Program-made: the position numbers and the translations under genes
NCBI GenBank assembly: GCA_026874595.1
Contig: CM049316.1
Location: forward strand, 58,659,676 to 58,723,675
Source of the DNA: Sipunculus nudus
Taxonomy: Eukaryota > Annelida > Sipuncula > Golfingiida > Sipunculidae
Direction of reading: 5' to 3'
DNA: 64,000 nucleotides
The notes under the pieces: generated by a model
Told to the model about the DNA's origin: nothing
What the model saw: the letters and a program-made list of their open reading frames with translations, nothing else
The model's database searches: none
Shown: positions 19,296 through 30,968 of the stretch, one piece after another
How the letters are laid out: each line of letters opens with the position of its first letter
How positions within the stretch are numbered: position 1 is the stretch's first letter

Positions 19296-22200
19296 ATGAC
19301 TTGCATACACTTGTTCTATGTGGCTGCCAGAGCATGTCTGGTGTTTTTTTTTAACCAAATATTTGGCATTACCAGAAGTAAACAAAGCACATGGCCAATC
19401 AAATAAAGTCATATAAACATGTCCTGTCTCTGTTGCATATATTCTTTTTCAGACGGCATGTGAGAATTGTGTAGTTTACAATTCAAAGGTTCATTGGATT
19501 TGATTGGCAGTAGTTATTTCAGCCAAAACAGTTGCAGACTTATTCATTATACATGGAATAGTTGAATCAAGGTCTCTGAAAGCCACCATTGTTGCCAGCC
19601 CCTGGTGGTGTAAGCAACTCCTGGAGCTGGTAACACATTTCTTGAACAATGACCAGGAAAACATTCATGTTTGTGAGCAAAAAATGGTATCTGTTCATGA
19701 ACAGAGATATGAACAGGAACATGTTTGTGGAACAATGACGTCCCATGACATAAGATACACAGGAACACAGGAAAATTAAGGACACAGGTAGTTGAGATCC
19801 TGGCCAGTGTATTCATGCAGTTTTATGACTATACATCCAGTTTTGTGTTATTTGTTGCTGGGTTATTGTTACAGGTTTACATCTTGGAAGAAAAGTGTCT
19901 TCACAAAATAATGAATGTTTACTCTCCATTTACAAAGATTAATTACATGGAGAGTGATTTGTATCTTGATTATTAAATAATTCAGAGTGGGGTGCACAAA
20001 TCACTCTCCATTTCAATTAAGATACTTATAGCTTAGCAAAGAGTAGTGTTTGCATTTACGCATTATGTTCCTCTGGTCAATTAAAATCATACATTTTAAC
20101 TTTAAGAGGCTGGTTTGCTAAATATTAAAAACAGAATAGGCATACAATAGATGCATCACAGTAGAAGGGCCACTAAAAAACTTCATCACATAGAGGTCTG
20201 ACAAAAGTTGGTTTTACTTCATAGAAGATCAGTTAAAGATTGCAGTTCTAAGGCTTAAATTTAATTCCATTTAATTGTATGCAGTATATATTCATAACTT
20301 GTGTGTATGTAGCTACAAATCAGAAACATTTGATTCCATAAATGTTTTCAGTACATATACATATATATGTATGCATATGCAGTATATTTTGATTGCTCAA
20401 TGTAAAAGGGTTTGAAATTTATAATGTTTGGGGCCAGTGGAGGGGGGGGGGATTCCACAGTTTTGATATCAGTGAAAAGGTATTCCTCAGGCAGAATATC
20501 TCTCTACTCCTGCAAATTTCAATGCTTTAATTAAACTGTATTCTCACTTAGGTTGGTACATACTTCATACACTTGCATATTAATGGAATCACAGGTGTCT
20601 GTTTCCTAGCTGCATACACATGTACCACATAACCATATACATACTGTATATGCATATATGGAATGCCAGCTTAATTCTTGGACATGAGTTGGGTATTTGA
20701 TTTAAGCAATTTAAACATAAAAAGATTTCACTGTACTTAGTTTGGCACTATAACCACGGAATTAAGGAGAGCATGTACACATATAACCTCCATTCATTGA
20801 ATCTGTACACAGAGTCTTTTGATACCAAAAAAAAAACAAAAATACAATGAGAGTAGGCACATATTCCTCAATCAATAAAACCACACAGCCCTGTGTGGCT
20901 AATTGAGAGAAATATCCACTGGTTTAGTGAACAGTTTATAAAAACCGGCTCAGAAGCTGACATTAGGAATAGAGCCAGTGTTTACACTTCACAGCAGTTT
21001 CTCAAACAGCTATCAGCCTTATATTTATCAGTATCTTATCCAGGGTCTTATATTTCATAGTGAAGAGATTCACGCAAGATTGTGTCACTGCCTCCAGTTT
21101 CCAAACCCCTGTAATATTGGGTCATTTCCAAGTTTGTTCATGACAACTGCAACCTGGAAAGACCTACTTCCCTACCATTTTGCCTTTAAACACGTGCTGT
21201 TGGCTATACATAACAATAGTACACACGCAATACAAAGAGTTGTGAAAAATACCTGTGTGGTGTGATGTGCTAGGGCACAAATATTTGTAATGGAGAACTT
21301 GTTATGAGATATCAGATGGCCTATATATGCTTTAAAAATGAGCACAGTTTATCAGAAATACTGTCAAGAATATGACCAGAAGCTGGTACTCCAGGAACAA
21401 GTTCTGTGTTCAACTTGATTGTAAGATTGCCAGGTAGGGTGTGCAAATAACATTTTCAGCTTAAACTGAATACTTTTTCTGAAACTACTTTGTTCCATTT
21501 GTTAACTACTTTACTTTGTTTGACTGTGTTGCTTTTTAAAAAGGTGTATATGTTTACAGGAGAGATAAATTCACATATTCATTGTATTTGAACAGGACAG
21601 CTCGTTCAGCAAGTGCTGTTTTTCAGTGAGGTCCAGCTATATTTAAAAAATGAGATACAACAAATACAAATGACATAACAGCACGAGTGCAATTTGACGG
21701 TAGGTGACATGTATATAGTCCAGTTGTATTTCCACAAGATTATTTAAGCTTTATTGAGTACACTAAATATTATGGAAACAATCATATATATCTAATGTAT
21801 GGGTCTTTGCTTATAGCTAGCCTATACCAATGGGGCGTCTTGCCTGCCTATCCCATATATTAATTATACAATAAAGAGATGGACCATATAGTGTGAAAAA
21901 CACTAGGATTAGTAGGAAAATGTCAGATAAGTAATAATTATAAGAAAATGACCCAGAGAGTAACAAATTTATTCCAAATCTACACTAATATTTCAAGTGA
22001 TTTTAGGGCCTCTGGTCAGAGTGTGCATTTCAGCATTCTCTTGAAAGACAGAATAGATTTGGCTTTACATAGGGAAGTGGCAATACTTCCAGTGAAAAGC
22101 TCCTGAGTATGACAATGAAGTTTTGTTCTTTTCTGTGTTTGGTTTTGGGAGTAAAAAATTACCTCTGCAGGCATTTTTGGTTGCATACCTATGACCATAT

Positions 22201-22940
22201 TTAGTTAAATTAATAGAGTCAATTAAAGAGTTATTATTTTGCTATATTGAATTATCTTCTTTCTATTTGTTTGTATGTTTAACCCTGGCAGAGGTGTGCA
22301 TGGCTGTTGAGTGCTCTCTTGATTGTTATATGATCAGGTTGTATTTATTGTTCACAAGTGGCACAGCAGTAGTGACTAAAGGATTACAGTACACAGCCGC
22401 TGTAAAAAACAGACTTAAAGAGATCAGTGACCTCGCTTGTGCTGCCTGAGCTTCATTCATATTTGAAGGAAACAGCAGACACCAGTCTGCACCTGCTTGA
22501 CCCCAGATGTGAAACAAATGACTGAAATATGTCAGACAGTCAATATTTTATGAACTCAAAAGCTTTTCCAGAGGAACAAGACACTGGGGCTGTGCAGTAT
22601 AAACTTGACCCCTGCTAAAAATACTCATTCTATTAGCAGTGTCAGGTATATCATTCAAAGAGGCTGTAGCGGATTCAGAGGGGGGTGCAGGGGGTCTGTA
22701 CCCGCCCCCTTTTCAGTGACCACAATCTTTTTTAAAGGGTTTCAAACCAATTTTTGTGGCTAACACCCAGCCCTTTGACTGAAGACCTTTTTTTTTCTCA
22801 TTTGTCTTTTGGGGTTGGAACCCCCGTTTTATCAAATTCCTGGACCCCCCCCCCCCCCCAAGAGAGTACTCTTTTTATTCCTGACACATTAAATCTTATA
22901 ATGGTAATTTATTTTGCATTGCAGCCATGTAAAATTAAAG
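19296..22940. other. Long stretch without supported gene
   Basis: Mostly unique-looking AT-rich DNA. Points seen: two more strong acceptor-like sites, ending at about 19462 and 19523; the second opens KTVADLFIIHGIVESRSLK and on, to GAGCTG|GTAACA near 19629. There is a 65-nt hairpin at 19947-20011, ATATGCATAT-rich stretches near 20350 and 20645, G and C homopolymers, and a GGATTCAGAGGGGGG...CCCCCC repeat fragment at about 22670-22860. Frames at 20978-21265 and 22267-22449 lack splice context. Confidence 0.45.
19947..20011. repeat. Foldback: 16-bp perfect stem, 33-nt loop
   Basis: ATGGAGAGTGATTTGT (19947-19962) pairs perfectly with ACAAATCACTCTCCAT (19996-20011). ACTCTCCATTTACAAA at 19921 is a third, partial copy of one arm. 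It may be a MITE remnant; the stem is short for a microRNA precursor. Confidence 0.8.
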
Positions 22941-23051
22941 TACAGTGAAACAAAACCTGTGTAATAAGACCACCTGTTGGACTGTCCAACAGTGGTCTTA
23001 ATTAACAGGTGGTCTTATTAGAGAGGTGGTCTTCATACAGGTTCTACTGTA
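22941..23051. mobile_element. TA-flanked pogo-like MITE, copy 1
   Basis: TA|CAGTGAAACAAAACCTG at the left and CAGGTTCTACTG|TA at the right. Internal GGTGGTCTTATTA/TAATAAGACCACC arms make it a near-complete foldback. CAGTRGAACC termini with TA duplication are typical of pogo/Tigger-type MITEs. Confidence 0.6.
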
Positions 23052-23203
23052 ATTAATAATGCCTGAATATTGACAATATATTTTAAAATTTCAGAAAATT
23101 CATAAAAAAATTCCATCCAAACAGTGTTTAATAAAACTAAAAAGCCTTTTTCTTAATGTTTATGTAAAATGATACCCAGTATCAGTGACTTTTAATTCTA
23201 TGC

Positions 23204-23459
23204 TTAAGGCTTGGCCACACCAAAAGCTGTGCTGTGCTGTGCCTCACTGGGCTGCAGAAAACGTTGAGTACATTCAGATAAACTGGACACTCCACACAAC
23301 AAACGTTGTACTGCACCACACTGTGAAGTGCTGCAAAGAAAACTGAAAAAGTTCAACTTTCTCTGCTGTACAACACTGCCAAAAAAAACCAGCAGTTAAC
23401 TAAGTATAGTATTTGCGATGCCGCACAGTGCTGTGTCAGTGTGGCCTCGCAGGTCTTAA
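23204..23459. mobile_element. TTAA-flanked MITE family B
   Basis: Runs from TTAA 23204-23207 to TTAA 23456-23459, with imperfect inverted ends GGCTTGGCCACAC and GTGTGGCCTCGCAGGTC. The interior has repeated GCTGTGCTGTGC/GTGCTGCA motifs shared with 6376-6597. TTAA borders suggest piggyBac-type mobilisation, as for family A, but the end sequences differ. Confidence 0.6.
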
Positions 23460-24305
23460 GGCTTGGAACAGTTCTTCATGTATGAATCTTGGCAGCTTTC
23501 TTGAGAAACCTTCCAGAAGACAGAAGAATCCAAGTTTCTTAAAGTTTCTTGTGTTGTCCTAAAAAAATAGAGGTTTATAATAGCTTTTTCCAAAGAAACC
23601 TAACAGGTACACAGACAGACAAGTGGACATAGTGGATAATATGATATTTGTCCTGCTGTGTTGGTAGAAATCTTCTAAAAAAAGTCATGCTTAGAAAACT
23701 GTATACATGTACTTGCAGAAACAACTGTGTGAGAATGTGTCACGCTCAATAGGTGTACCTTAAATTATGGATGTATACAGTGGATCCCAGAGTGTAGGCG
23801 GTTCAGGCCACAACGAAGTGTCAGTGTGTTGTTTTGTATAATATAAGTGTGGGTGGCCTTGATGCAGAGTTTGAAATTTGTTTACAACTTCGGGCCAGCA
23901 GGACCTGCAGTTTGAAGGTGACACAGATCTGTCAGGAAAATGACAGGAGCCTGGTCTGTATTTTACTGTATGTGCCAGATATATTTTGACTGAAAGATAT
24001 ATTGGTGGCATTGTTTTCTGATTTATTTACACTAGGAAGTTAGAATAAAGTGTAGGCTCTACTCAAATGTCTGACAAACAAATGTGAAATTCAAAATGAG
24101 CCTGAATTCACTTTTACAGGATCACTATCTGGATCTAAAAAGTTTTAAAATTATCTTGCAATATTCCAAGGGTTGAAAGTCCATGTTGGCACTAATTGCA
24201 GACCTCAAGAGCCAGTATACTCTTAGGCATAACCTGCATCTTTCAGATGAATAATTGATGAGTAGTAATCTGATCAAATATTAAAAAAAAATACATTGAA
24301 ATATG

Positions 24306-24483
24306 TACAGTATTAATAGAATCACATATCATACTGGCCAGATGTGGTCTTATTTCACAGATGGTCTTATTAGACAGGTCAGTTATAACCAGTGAACATA
24401 GATGTTTTTGGTTCACTCAAAGGTGGTCTAAATAGACAGGTGTTCTGACTAGAAAGATGGTGATTCAGACAGGTTCCACTGTA
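24306..24483. mobile_element. TA-flanked pogo-like MITE, diverged copy 2
   Basis: Starts TACAGTATTAATAGAA and ends CAGGTTCCACTGTA. It repeats GTGGTCTTATTTCACAG, ATGGTCTTATTAGACAGG and GGTGGTCTAAATAGACAGG. Related to 22941-23051 but with a larger interior. Confidence 0.5.
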
Positions 24484-24544
24484 ATTTATATTTATTTATG
24501 GTTTGCTGTTTTGCCTTCTTTTTATGGATCACCACAGACCAGTT

Positions 24545-24943
24545 CAGAGCTTTCAGGAACGCGGGAGTGTCTCCGACTCTCAAAATCTCTTACAGATGCT
24601 CAGTCCTGAGTGTCCAAGCATCCAACGGGATGGGCAAATATTTTTATTTAGCACCTTGTAGCAGTCGATGATCATTACTGGGTGCCTTAACAGAACCTGT
24701 CAGTTGTGTAAATGCTGTGTTGATAACAGAGGCTTGCAGCAAATATCCATGTAATGACAAGATTTCTAATAATATAATGATATGATAATTACATAAAACA
24801 TGAAAAAAAAGCCAATTTCACGTAACCCTTCAAACTTGGATACATATATATCATCTTTGGGAGGCTCTAACCTCAGATTGGACTCCCCAAAATGTTTGCC
24901 TGAGTGGCCCAGACATCAGATTTTCTTTCCACTGAAAGCCCTG
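24545..24943. mobile_element. hAT-like non-autonomous element, copy 2
   Basis: CAGAGCTTTCAGGAACGCGG at the left, inverted to TGAAAGCCCTG at the right. It matches both ends of 15752-16693, with a shorter interior (TCTCCGACTCTC / TTGGACTCCCCAAAA). Confidence 0.5.
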
Positions 24944-25154
24944 CAAATTAATATTTTGAATGGGAGGAAAAAGCAGGTTAGGGGCCTGCAGGCACCTTAA
25001 AATTTTGAACCCTCTTGGATGTCACATGACAGACAATAGATCCCATCATGATGACACATGACTATCTATTGTCATGAAATGTTTCATGCATTGCTAGAAA
25101 TGTTATAAAAAACTTGAACCATTTCCTTGTGCACTTTCTTCAACTTCCATCCAG
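24944..25154. other. Spacer, no feature recognised
   Basis: Contains a short inverted pair, GACAATAGATCCCATCATGATG and ACATGACTATCTATTGTC, at about 25032-25075. Nothing else is recognisable. Confidence 0.4.
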
Positions 25155-25217
25155 GCCAGTATCCTACATTCAGTAGCAACATTCATGAATGTGCTTTATC
25201 ACTACTATTATCTCAAG
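25155..25217 (+). CDS. Weak candidate 63-nt exon
   Basis: A strong acceptor, TTTCTTCAACTTCCATCCAG, ends at 25154, and a strong donor AAG|GTAGGT follows 25217. Two phases are open: phase 1 reads QYPTFSSNIHECALSLLLSQ; phase 0 reads ASILHSVATFMNVLYHYYYL. No family is recognised, and it does not connect uniquely to other candidates. Confidence 0.2.
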
Positions 25218-26609
25218 GTAGGTGTAGGAACATAAATATTATTATATTTTTATTTTTAAAGTAGGTGTATTTTATTTTATGGTTGCGGTCATGGTCTGCA
25301 GAATACAGATGCAGATGGGTCATCTGCAGCTTCAGGTGGCCAAAATAATCTCACATATTGAAATAAAACGTGTGTCTATCCAATCTGATTGCTATAGGAT
25401 TGTTTAATATTGTAAGGTGAAGGACATACCTGGTGGTTTAGGCATTGGATTTGAAGGTGAATGTCCCATCGGGTTCAAAGCCAGTACTTGCCAGGGGATG
25501 CATTATGAAATTTTATCATGGAATCAGAGGTTAGCTATAATATCTTAATAACTTATGTGACATAAGGACTATTCTAATCCATGTACTCGGAAAACGTAAA
25601 TCCAGAAGTCTTCTTTATTATCACTAGCTTTTCCTGAGATGGAACAGGTGCTGGATGGGTTATCCTTGGGCCAAGTTCACACTGGCTGATTTCACTGGCA
25701 TAATTTCTTGTAGATGGAACTGTAAATATCTTGGTGAAATAATTTCAGATTATTAAAGATATATGTTAATATGTGGAAATGACCCCTATTAGGACACACT
25801 TGGCATCTTCCCCAAATCTTCAAGGGCAAAAATGGGCCTTTCTCAGGCATTGCCAATTTGCCACAGAGGCATTGCGTGACAGCAGTTGAGTGCCACCAAC
25901 ATCATTTATAATGTAGATTGTTAAAATTTCCTTTAATCTCATACAGAGACCATAGTTTTAACTCTATCAGTCTATGCTGTTCAGATTTATCTTTTTGGAA
26001 TTGGATGAAATAACCCAGCTGATTTTCATGCATCCTTTGTCTTCAGAATTAGCTGACAAGTCATATGTTTGTCAGCCATCTGTTAGTGTGTTTCAGCCAG
26101 AAAATGTTAATTTTGCAGTGAGACGGTTTGTATTCAAATTATTTTTTAAATAGATTTTAATGAACACGTCACTTACTTTATTGCAGTGTAAATAAATGTT
26201 GTAGTTTGTCCATCTAAGGCTAGCAGAGTACTTGTATGTAAGAGTGAAAAAATTGATGATTTAATGATTTTATGGATCTGAGTAAGATTTTCTTAGTAAT
26301 TCATGCATAACTGACAGAAAACAATAGTTCTTGCTTTCTTCAGGTTTAATTAAAAATTAAATCTATGGTTGGACATATGGAGGAGATGGACTAATACAAA
26401 CATTACAGTATGTTTAAAGGTAATAGGCAGGATCAGTAGATTTTGGCCTATTGACATAGGTTTCTGTCACTTTTTCTAGGATGGACTGGCTTGGCATCAA
26501 TAAATATTATGTGCAGACACATGTTGAACTAATCAGCTCTTGAAATAACCAACCTATTCATGTGGTTAATGCCAAACTGTAGGATTTAAGTGTATACATG
26601 GAAAGATGT
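25218..26609. other. Spacer with dispersed repeat E
   Basis: Segment 25670-25905 (GGCCAAGTTCACACTGG, TTCTTGTAGATGGAACTG, ATGACCCC..TTAGGACACACTTGG, GACCACAGAGG-like CCACAGAGGCATTG) recurs at 40438-40640 in the same orientation. Other parts show nothing. Confidence 0.5.
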
Positions 26610-27130
26610 AAGTCACTGTTAAAAAACGTCCATCGTGCGTCGTCTGTATGTTAACCCATAGCTAACTCAAAAACGGCAGGAGATAGCATCACCAAATTTT
26701 TTGCAAATAATCAGTCATCTGAAAAACTCTTTCAGATTTGGTTTATTTTTTTTCTAACTGCATTTTCTTAGATTTTATAGGGAAAAAGCTAAAACAGCTT
26801 AATAAAAATCTTCCTCTCCGAAAATGTCCAGCCAAATTGTCCCATATTTCACAGAAATGATCCCTGGAACAATCTCTCTCAAGTTTGTTCAAATTGTTCC
26901 AGTTCAGAGATTTTTGACCAAGTTACAGGAGGTTAAACTTAGTCATCTGTCCAAAAATGTACACTAAAGTTTCAATCTCAGAAATGGCTAGAGCTGTCAT
27001 CACAAAATTTTATGCCAATGTTTGTCACATATGTCATATCCAAAATTGAGGTATTGGTTGCGCCACCTACATTGATCTGGTTTTTTTTTACAAGCGAAAA
27101 TGTAATTTTAGACTCTTCTAGCTTATACAC
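26610..27130 (+). repeat. Dispersed repeat G, copy 1
   Basis: CGTCCATCGTGCGTCGTCTG, then a block AACTGCATTTTCTTAGATTT, then GGTTGCGCCACC (a one-base variant of the shared palindrome). The first 200 bp recur at 27555-27800. The GTCC-type start suggests another member of the hairpin/microsatellite element class, but I cannot define its ends. Confidence 0.5.
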
Positions 27131-27390
27131 TGTCTTATGATGAAACTGTTAAGCTGATTGGTTTAAACTTTACAAGAATTATTCTATGGTAGGGTACTGC
27201 CAGTTTTATAAAAATAGATTGGGTAAATGCTGCTTTAAAAAAGTATTGTAGCCAATTGAAAAAGGCTTTTTGTGTTTGAAAACAGATTTGACAACATGCT
27301 GAGTTTCAGCAGCTAAGTCAAGAGGTCACTCAGTACAACTAGGTGGGGTCCAGACATCACCATGGGAACTGACCTGGCTCTCTCTGGTGT

Positions 27391-27455
27391 CTTGACAATG
27401 TGTCTGGACATCTAGACACAGCATCTAGACGTCTAGACACATTGTCTAGACACAG
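27391..27455. repeat. Short TCTAGAC palindromic cluster
   Basis: Four TCTAGAC units within about 65 bp, two of them forming TCTAGACGTCTAGA. The 75-codon minus frame at 27357-27584 arises partly from this repeat. Confidence 0.6.
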
Positions 27456-27554
27456 AATGCCCAGATTAGAACTTTTGGAACTATATCTTTTAACTGTTTG
27501 AAAAAACTTTGCTTGCATTTTTAGCGAATCTGTGAGCTTATGCAATGGTGTGGC

Positions 27555-27800
27555 GTTGTCCGTCTTCAGTCGTCCGTTGTCCATCTTAGCTATCTAAAAA
27601 AGGGCAAGAGCAAGCATCACCAGTTTTTTTGCAAAAAATTTGTCATCTAAAAAATTCGATCGGATTTTTTTTTTGCTTATTTCTTGGCTAACTGCATTTT
27701 CTTAGATTTTATAGGGATGAAGCTAAAAATCATTGACAAATGTTCTTCTCTGAAACCATGCCGCCAAATTGTCCTTTCATCCGTCCCAATATCCTAATAA
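27555..27800 (+). repeat. Dispersed repeat G, copy 2
   Basis: CGTTGTCCGTCTTCAGTCGT start, then GCAAGCATCACCAGTTTTTT and AACTGCATTTTCTTAGATTT, matching 26610-26800. Truncated on the right. Confidence 0.5.
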
Positions 27801-28506
27801 TAATATCATATCCGAAAATCCTGACTGATACATCCTAGATTTAAAATGTCCTAGTCCGAAACTTGCAGGTCTGAAACGTCCATTTTGCTGAAATCATTAA
27901 TGACTAAAGAAGATTTGCAGGACATAAGAGGATCAATATTAAATTAAAAAAATAAACCTCCATTCATACTCCCAAACTTTGCACAGGTTTGCATCAGGCC
28001 TGTAGGCCTTGTTGAAAAAGAATTAATGTGATTTCTGGCTTCTGCTGTGTATATATTAATGATCTAAGGGCAATTTTGGTTGTGAAATGTTCTTAAAAGG
28101 CCTTTGTGAAGGATGTTTAACTTGTTTTTCAACATGTTTGAAAACACAGCAATGTTGACAAATGGGTATAACATGTAACCTAAGGTGGAAGTTTGCATAT
28201 ATGCAGAGGTAGAAAGGTCACTTGTTGCAAAACGCCATTTGCAAAGCTCTGGCTTATTTGACTTGCTGCCAGATGCCCTTGTAAACCATGCGCGAAGCAA
28301 GGGTTATTGTTTTCCCTGGATTCTGTGTGTTAATACTGTGTTTGTATGTCCGGACAGTATCTGCAGACAGCATAATGGATGTTATTGAAATTTATCATAT
28401 AGGATGGTATTGTTGAAGTGTCAATGAAGTTCAGTTTTGGTGTAAATCCAAGCATATTTACACCCTTGAATGCGTGTTTTATGGGTCTTAATAGCACATT
28501 ATACCG
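27801..28506. other. No gene supported
   Basis: Overlapping frames at 28064-28300 (-) and 28185-28388 (+) of 67-78 codons share the same DNA and show no domain or splice sites. Nothing else recognised. Confidence 0.4.
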
Positions 28507-30093
28507 CTTTTTAGCTCAGCTGACTATAAGTCATCTGAGCTATAGTCATGGTCCATTGTCCGTCGTCCATCCGTCCGGATGTCTGTCCGTAAGACTGGCA
28601 CGTTTCGACAATATTGGACCTATGAATCTGAAATTCGGCATACAGTTAGATGTCCCCAAAATCTCCTACCATGCCAAAAATTGGGTCAATAGGACTTTGA
28701 GATATTAAGGAAAAACCTCAATTTTTTATTAGAAATCTATTTTCACACTTCAGGACTGCCTAATATCAAAACCACTCATCTGTTTTTCCTCATATTTACC
28801 ATAAATATTCCTCTATATAGTTCCTATGTACATGCCAGAAATAGGGTCTGTATTATATAATTTAATAAAGTTATAAGCTCAAACATAATTTCTTTTATTA
28901 AAAAATCGTAAAAGATATTTGATCGCTTAACACAAAACATGTTAAAGCTAGGGACTTTTTTTCAGTAATACAACTTTAATTAATCAAAATTTAATTGTAT
29001 ACCCAAAATTAGATCAAAATCTTTTAAATCTTTTTAAAATATTAGCAAAAATAAAAATTGGTACCTTAAATTTTGCCCATCTTTGGCCACTGCACGTTTT
29101 TTTCCTGTAAGTACTGTGGGTTTAATTTTCACAGGATGTGCACATAAGGATTTAATCTGTTAAAATCTGAAATTTGAAAATAAAAGCTGCAAAATTAGAC
29201 TAGTTATTGAATTTTTTTTGGAGGCTCTTGTTGTATTCCCTTACATTGTCAAGCAGCTCCCCAGGCTGTTGGCATAATGTTATGCAATCCCATCACTATT
29301 GCAAGCCCTCTCTCCACTGAGTTGAGCTGGATCAGGCTGTCTGCAGTTAATACCATACCACAGGGAGCCTTTTTCTCTGCCCCCCCCCCCCCCCCATTCT
29401 GTTGACAGACCTGTACTATGAACTAAATGAATCTTAAAATTAACATTTTTTTCAGCAACAAGCAGAAACAACGGAGACCCCTGCCCTCACCCACCCCTTC
29501 AATACACAGGACTAATAAACAAGATGAATCTTATAATTTTAATGTTAAATAAATTCTTTTTGATGAGACTTGGACAATATTGATTTTTTTTAAGAAAAAA
29601 ATTTCAGGAATTTAATCCTAATATTCAAATGTGATAAAATATTAGGATCTAATGTAAGTGCTAACTGACAAGATTTAAGAAGATATAAATACTTTGTAGC
29701 ATTTCATTCATATCTCTTAAAGTTTGCGGGGCCTAGGTGTGAATAACACTGTTAACTTAGGATTAAAATTAGGAATATTGGTCAAACTTTGTGGGATTAA
29801 TTTTTAACTCATATAGCCATATATTAAACTTTTGAAAACTTAATTACCTTCACACATTATTTGTTTATGAAATGTTACTTTTATATAACACTTACCGTAG
29901 GCCTATTTGTTCCCTTGGTGCATCACTAAATGGTTTAGCTCATGTCCATTATTCTATAATTTATTTTAGCAGGGCCATTTTCTCAGCTTTTCTAATGATA
30001 ATATACATGAAACACCAAAAGAAATAAAAGATTTACAGTTACTAATATTTTCCAAAATTCAGCTGAGCAATGTGACCCATGGGTCCCTTGTTT
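28507..30093 (+). mobile_element. HINE-like element, 1.6-kb copy
   Basis: Complete ends: TTTTTAGCTCAGCTGA...CTGAGCTATAG hairpin and (C)CGTCC microsatellite at the left; CAGCTGAGC, GACCCATGGGTC and CCTTGTT at the right. The first about 650 bp match the 30969 and 60950 copies (GGCATACAGTTAGATGTC, AAACCACTCATCTG, TTTTTTTCCTGTAAGTACTG). Then it has its own 3' half, including a 13-C tract near 29383. Confidence 0.7.
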
Positions 30094-30968
30094 CAAAATA
30101 TTCAGTTAAAATGTTCCAAGGAATAACACAGGTTTAATTTTAATTCCATATCATTATTTTCCACGCAGCTTTTGTGTCCCCGTATCAGATGCTTTTATTT
30201 TGGCAGGCCCCCACATTTTATAAACACATTGATAATAAACACGTTGGTGTCGATGCTTTATATTAAATGTATTTAATGTAAAAAATGAGGTGCCTTAACA
30301 ACAGAAATTCAGTCTGTCTAGACCTCAGCCTTGAAGTATACCTTGCTTTAAATAATAATAATATGAGAAATAATATTAGAAATTATTATATTAATATATC
30401 AGTGGTAGACTTGTACACTCAAACCACCCATATATGTTTATAATACAAACCAATCATCAAATTGCCTAGTTTAATGATTTGCTCTATTTAATAATCATTA
30501 GTGTAATGCAAAGGTCATATTATTTTGAGTGATGATATTAAAATATGACAAATTGTGGTGTTAAATATGAATTTGTCCAAAATATTTATCTCTGAGTGCA
30601 GGTACTGACACTAACATGGCAGTTATCAACATTTTCGCAAAGTTCTGGCAGATTAATGCGTGTTTCCATGTTAGTTTTACAAGAGGCTCAAGTGTATAGA
30701 TTTCATCTTTTTCATCAGTTATTAAAGTCATTTTTATTTTTTTTTTAGCTCCATGTGTAACAAATCTTCAATATGATCAATAGCAGACCTGTAAATTGTG
30801 AGGAGCCGTAGAATCAGTTCAATAATAGATGCTTATACCTTGATTCAAATATTTCTTTTTGGTAAATTAAAATCTTAATTTAAAAGCATGCCTTTAACTA
30901 CCATGGATGGTTAGTTAATTTAAGCTAGTAAAGTAACATTGTATTTCTCCATCAGTTTATCGCCATCA
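30094..30968. other. Spacer, no feature recognised
   Basis: AT-rich spacer between two HINE-like copies. The only pattern is an ATAATATTA/TAATATTAG-rich stretch near 30350-30400. Confidence 0.4.

Noticed and set aside
19504-19779. 91-codon open frame following strong acceptor-like tract (+)
   Set aside because: The portion to 19629 looks somewhat coding, but phase does not link to the neighbouring candidates and no family is recognised; left as a note in the spacer entry.
22267-22449. 60-codon frame ending in an Ala/Lys-rich helix-like segment (+)
   Set aside because: No donor or credible start; overlapped by an equally long minus-strand frame.
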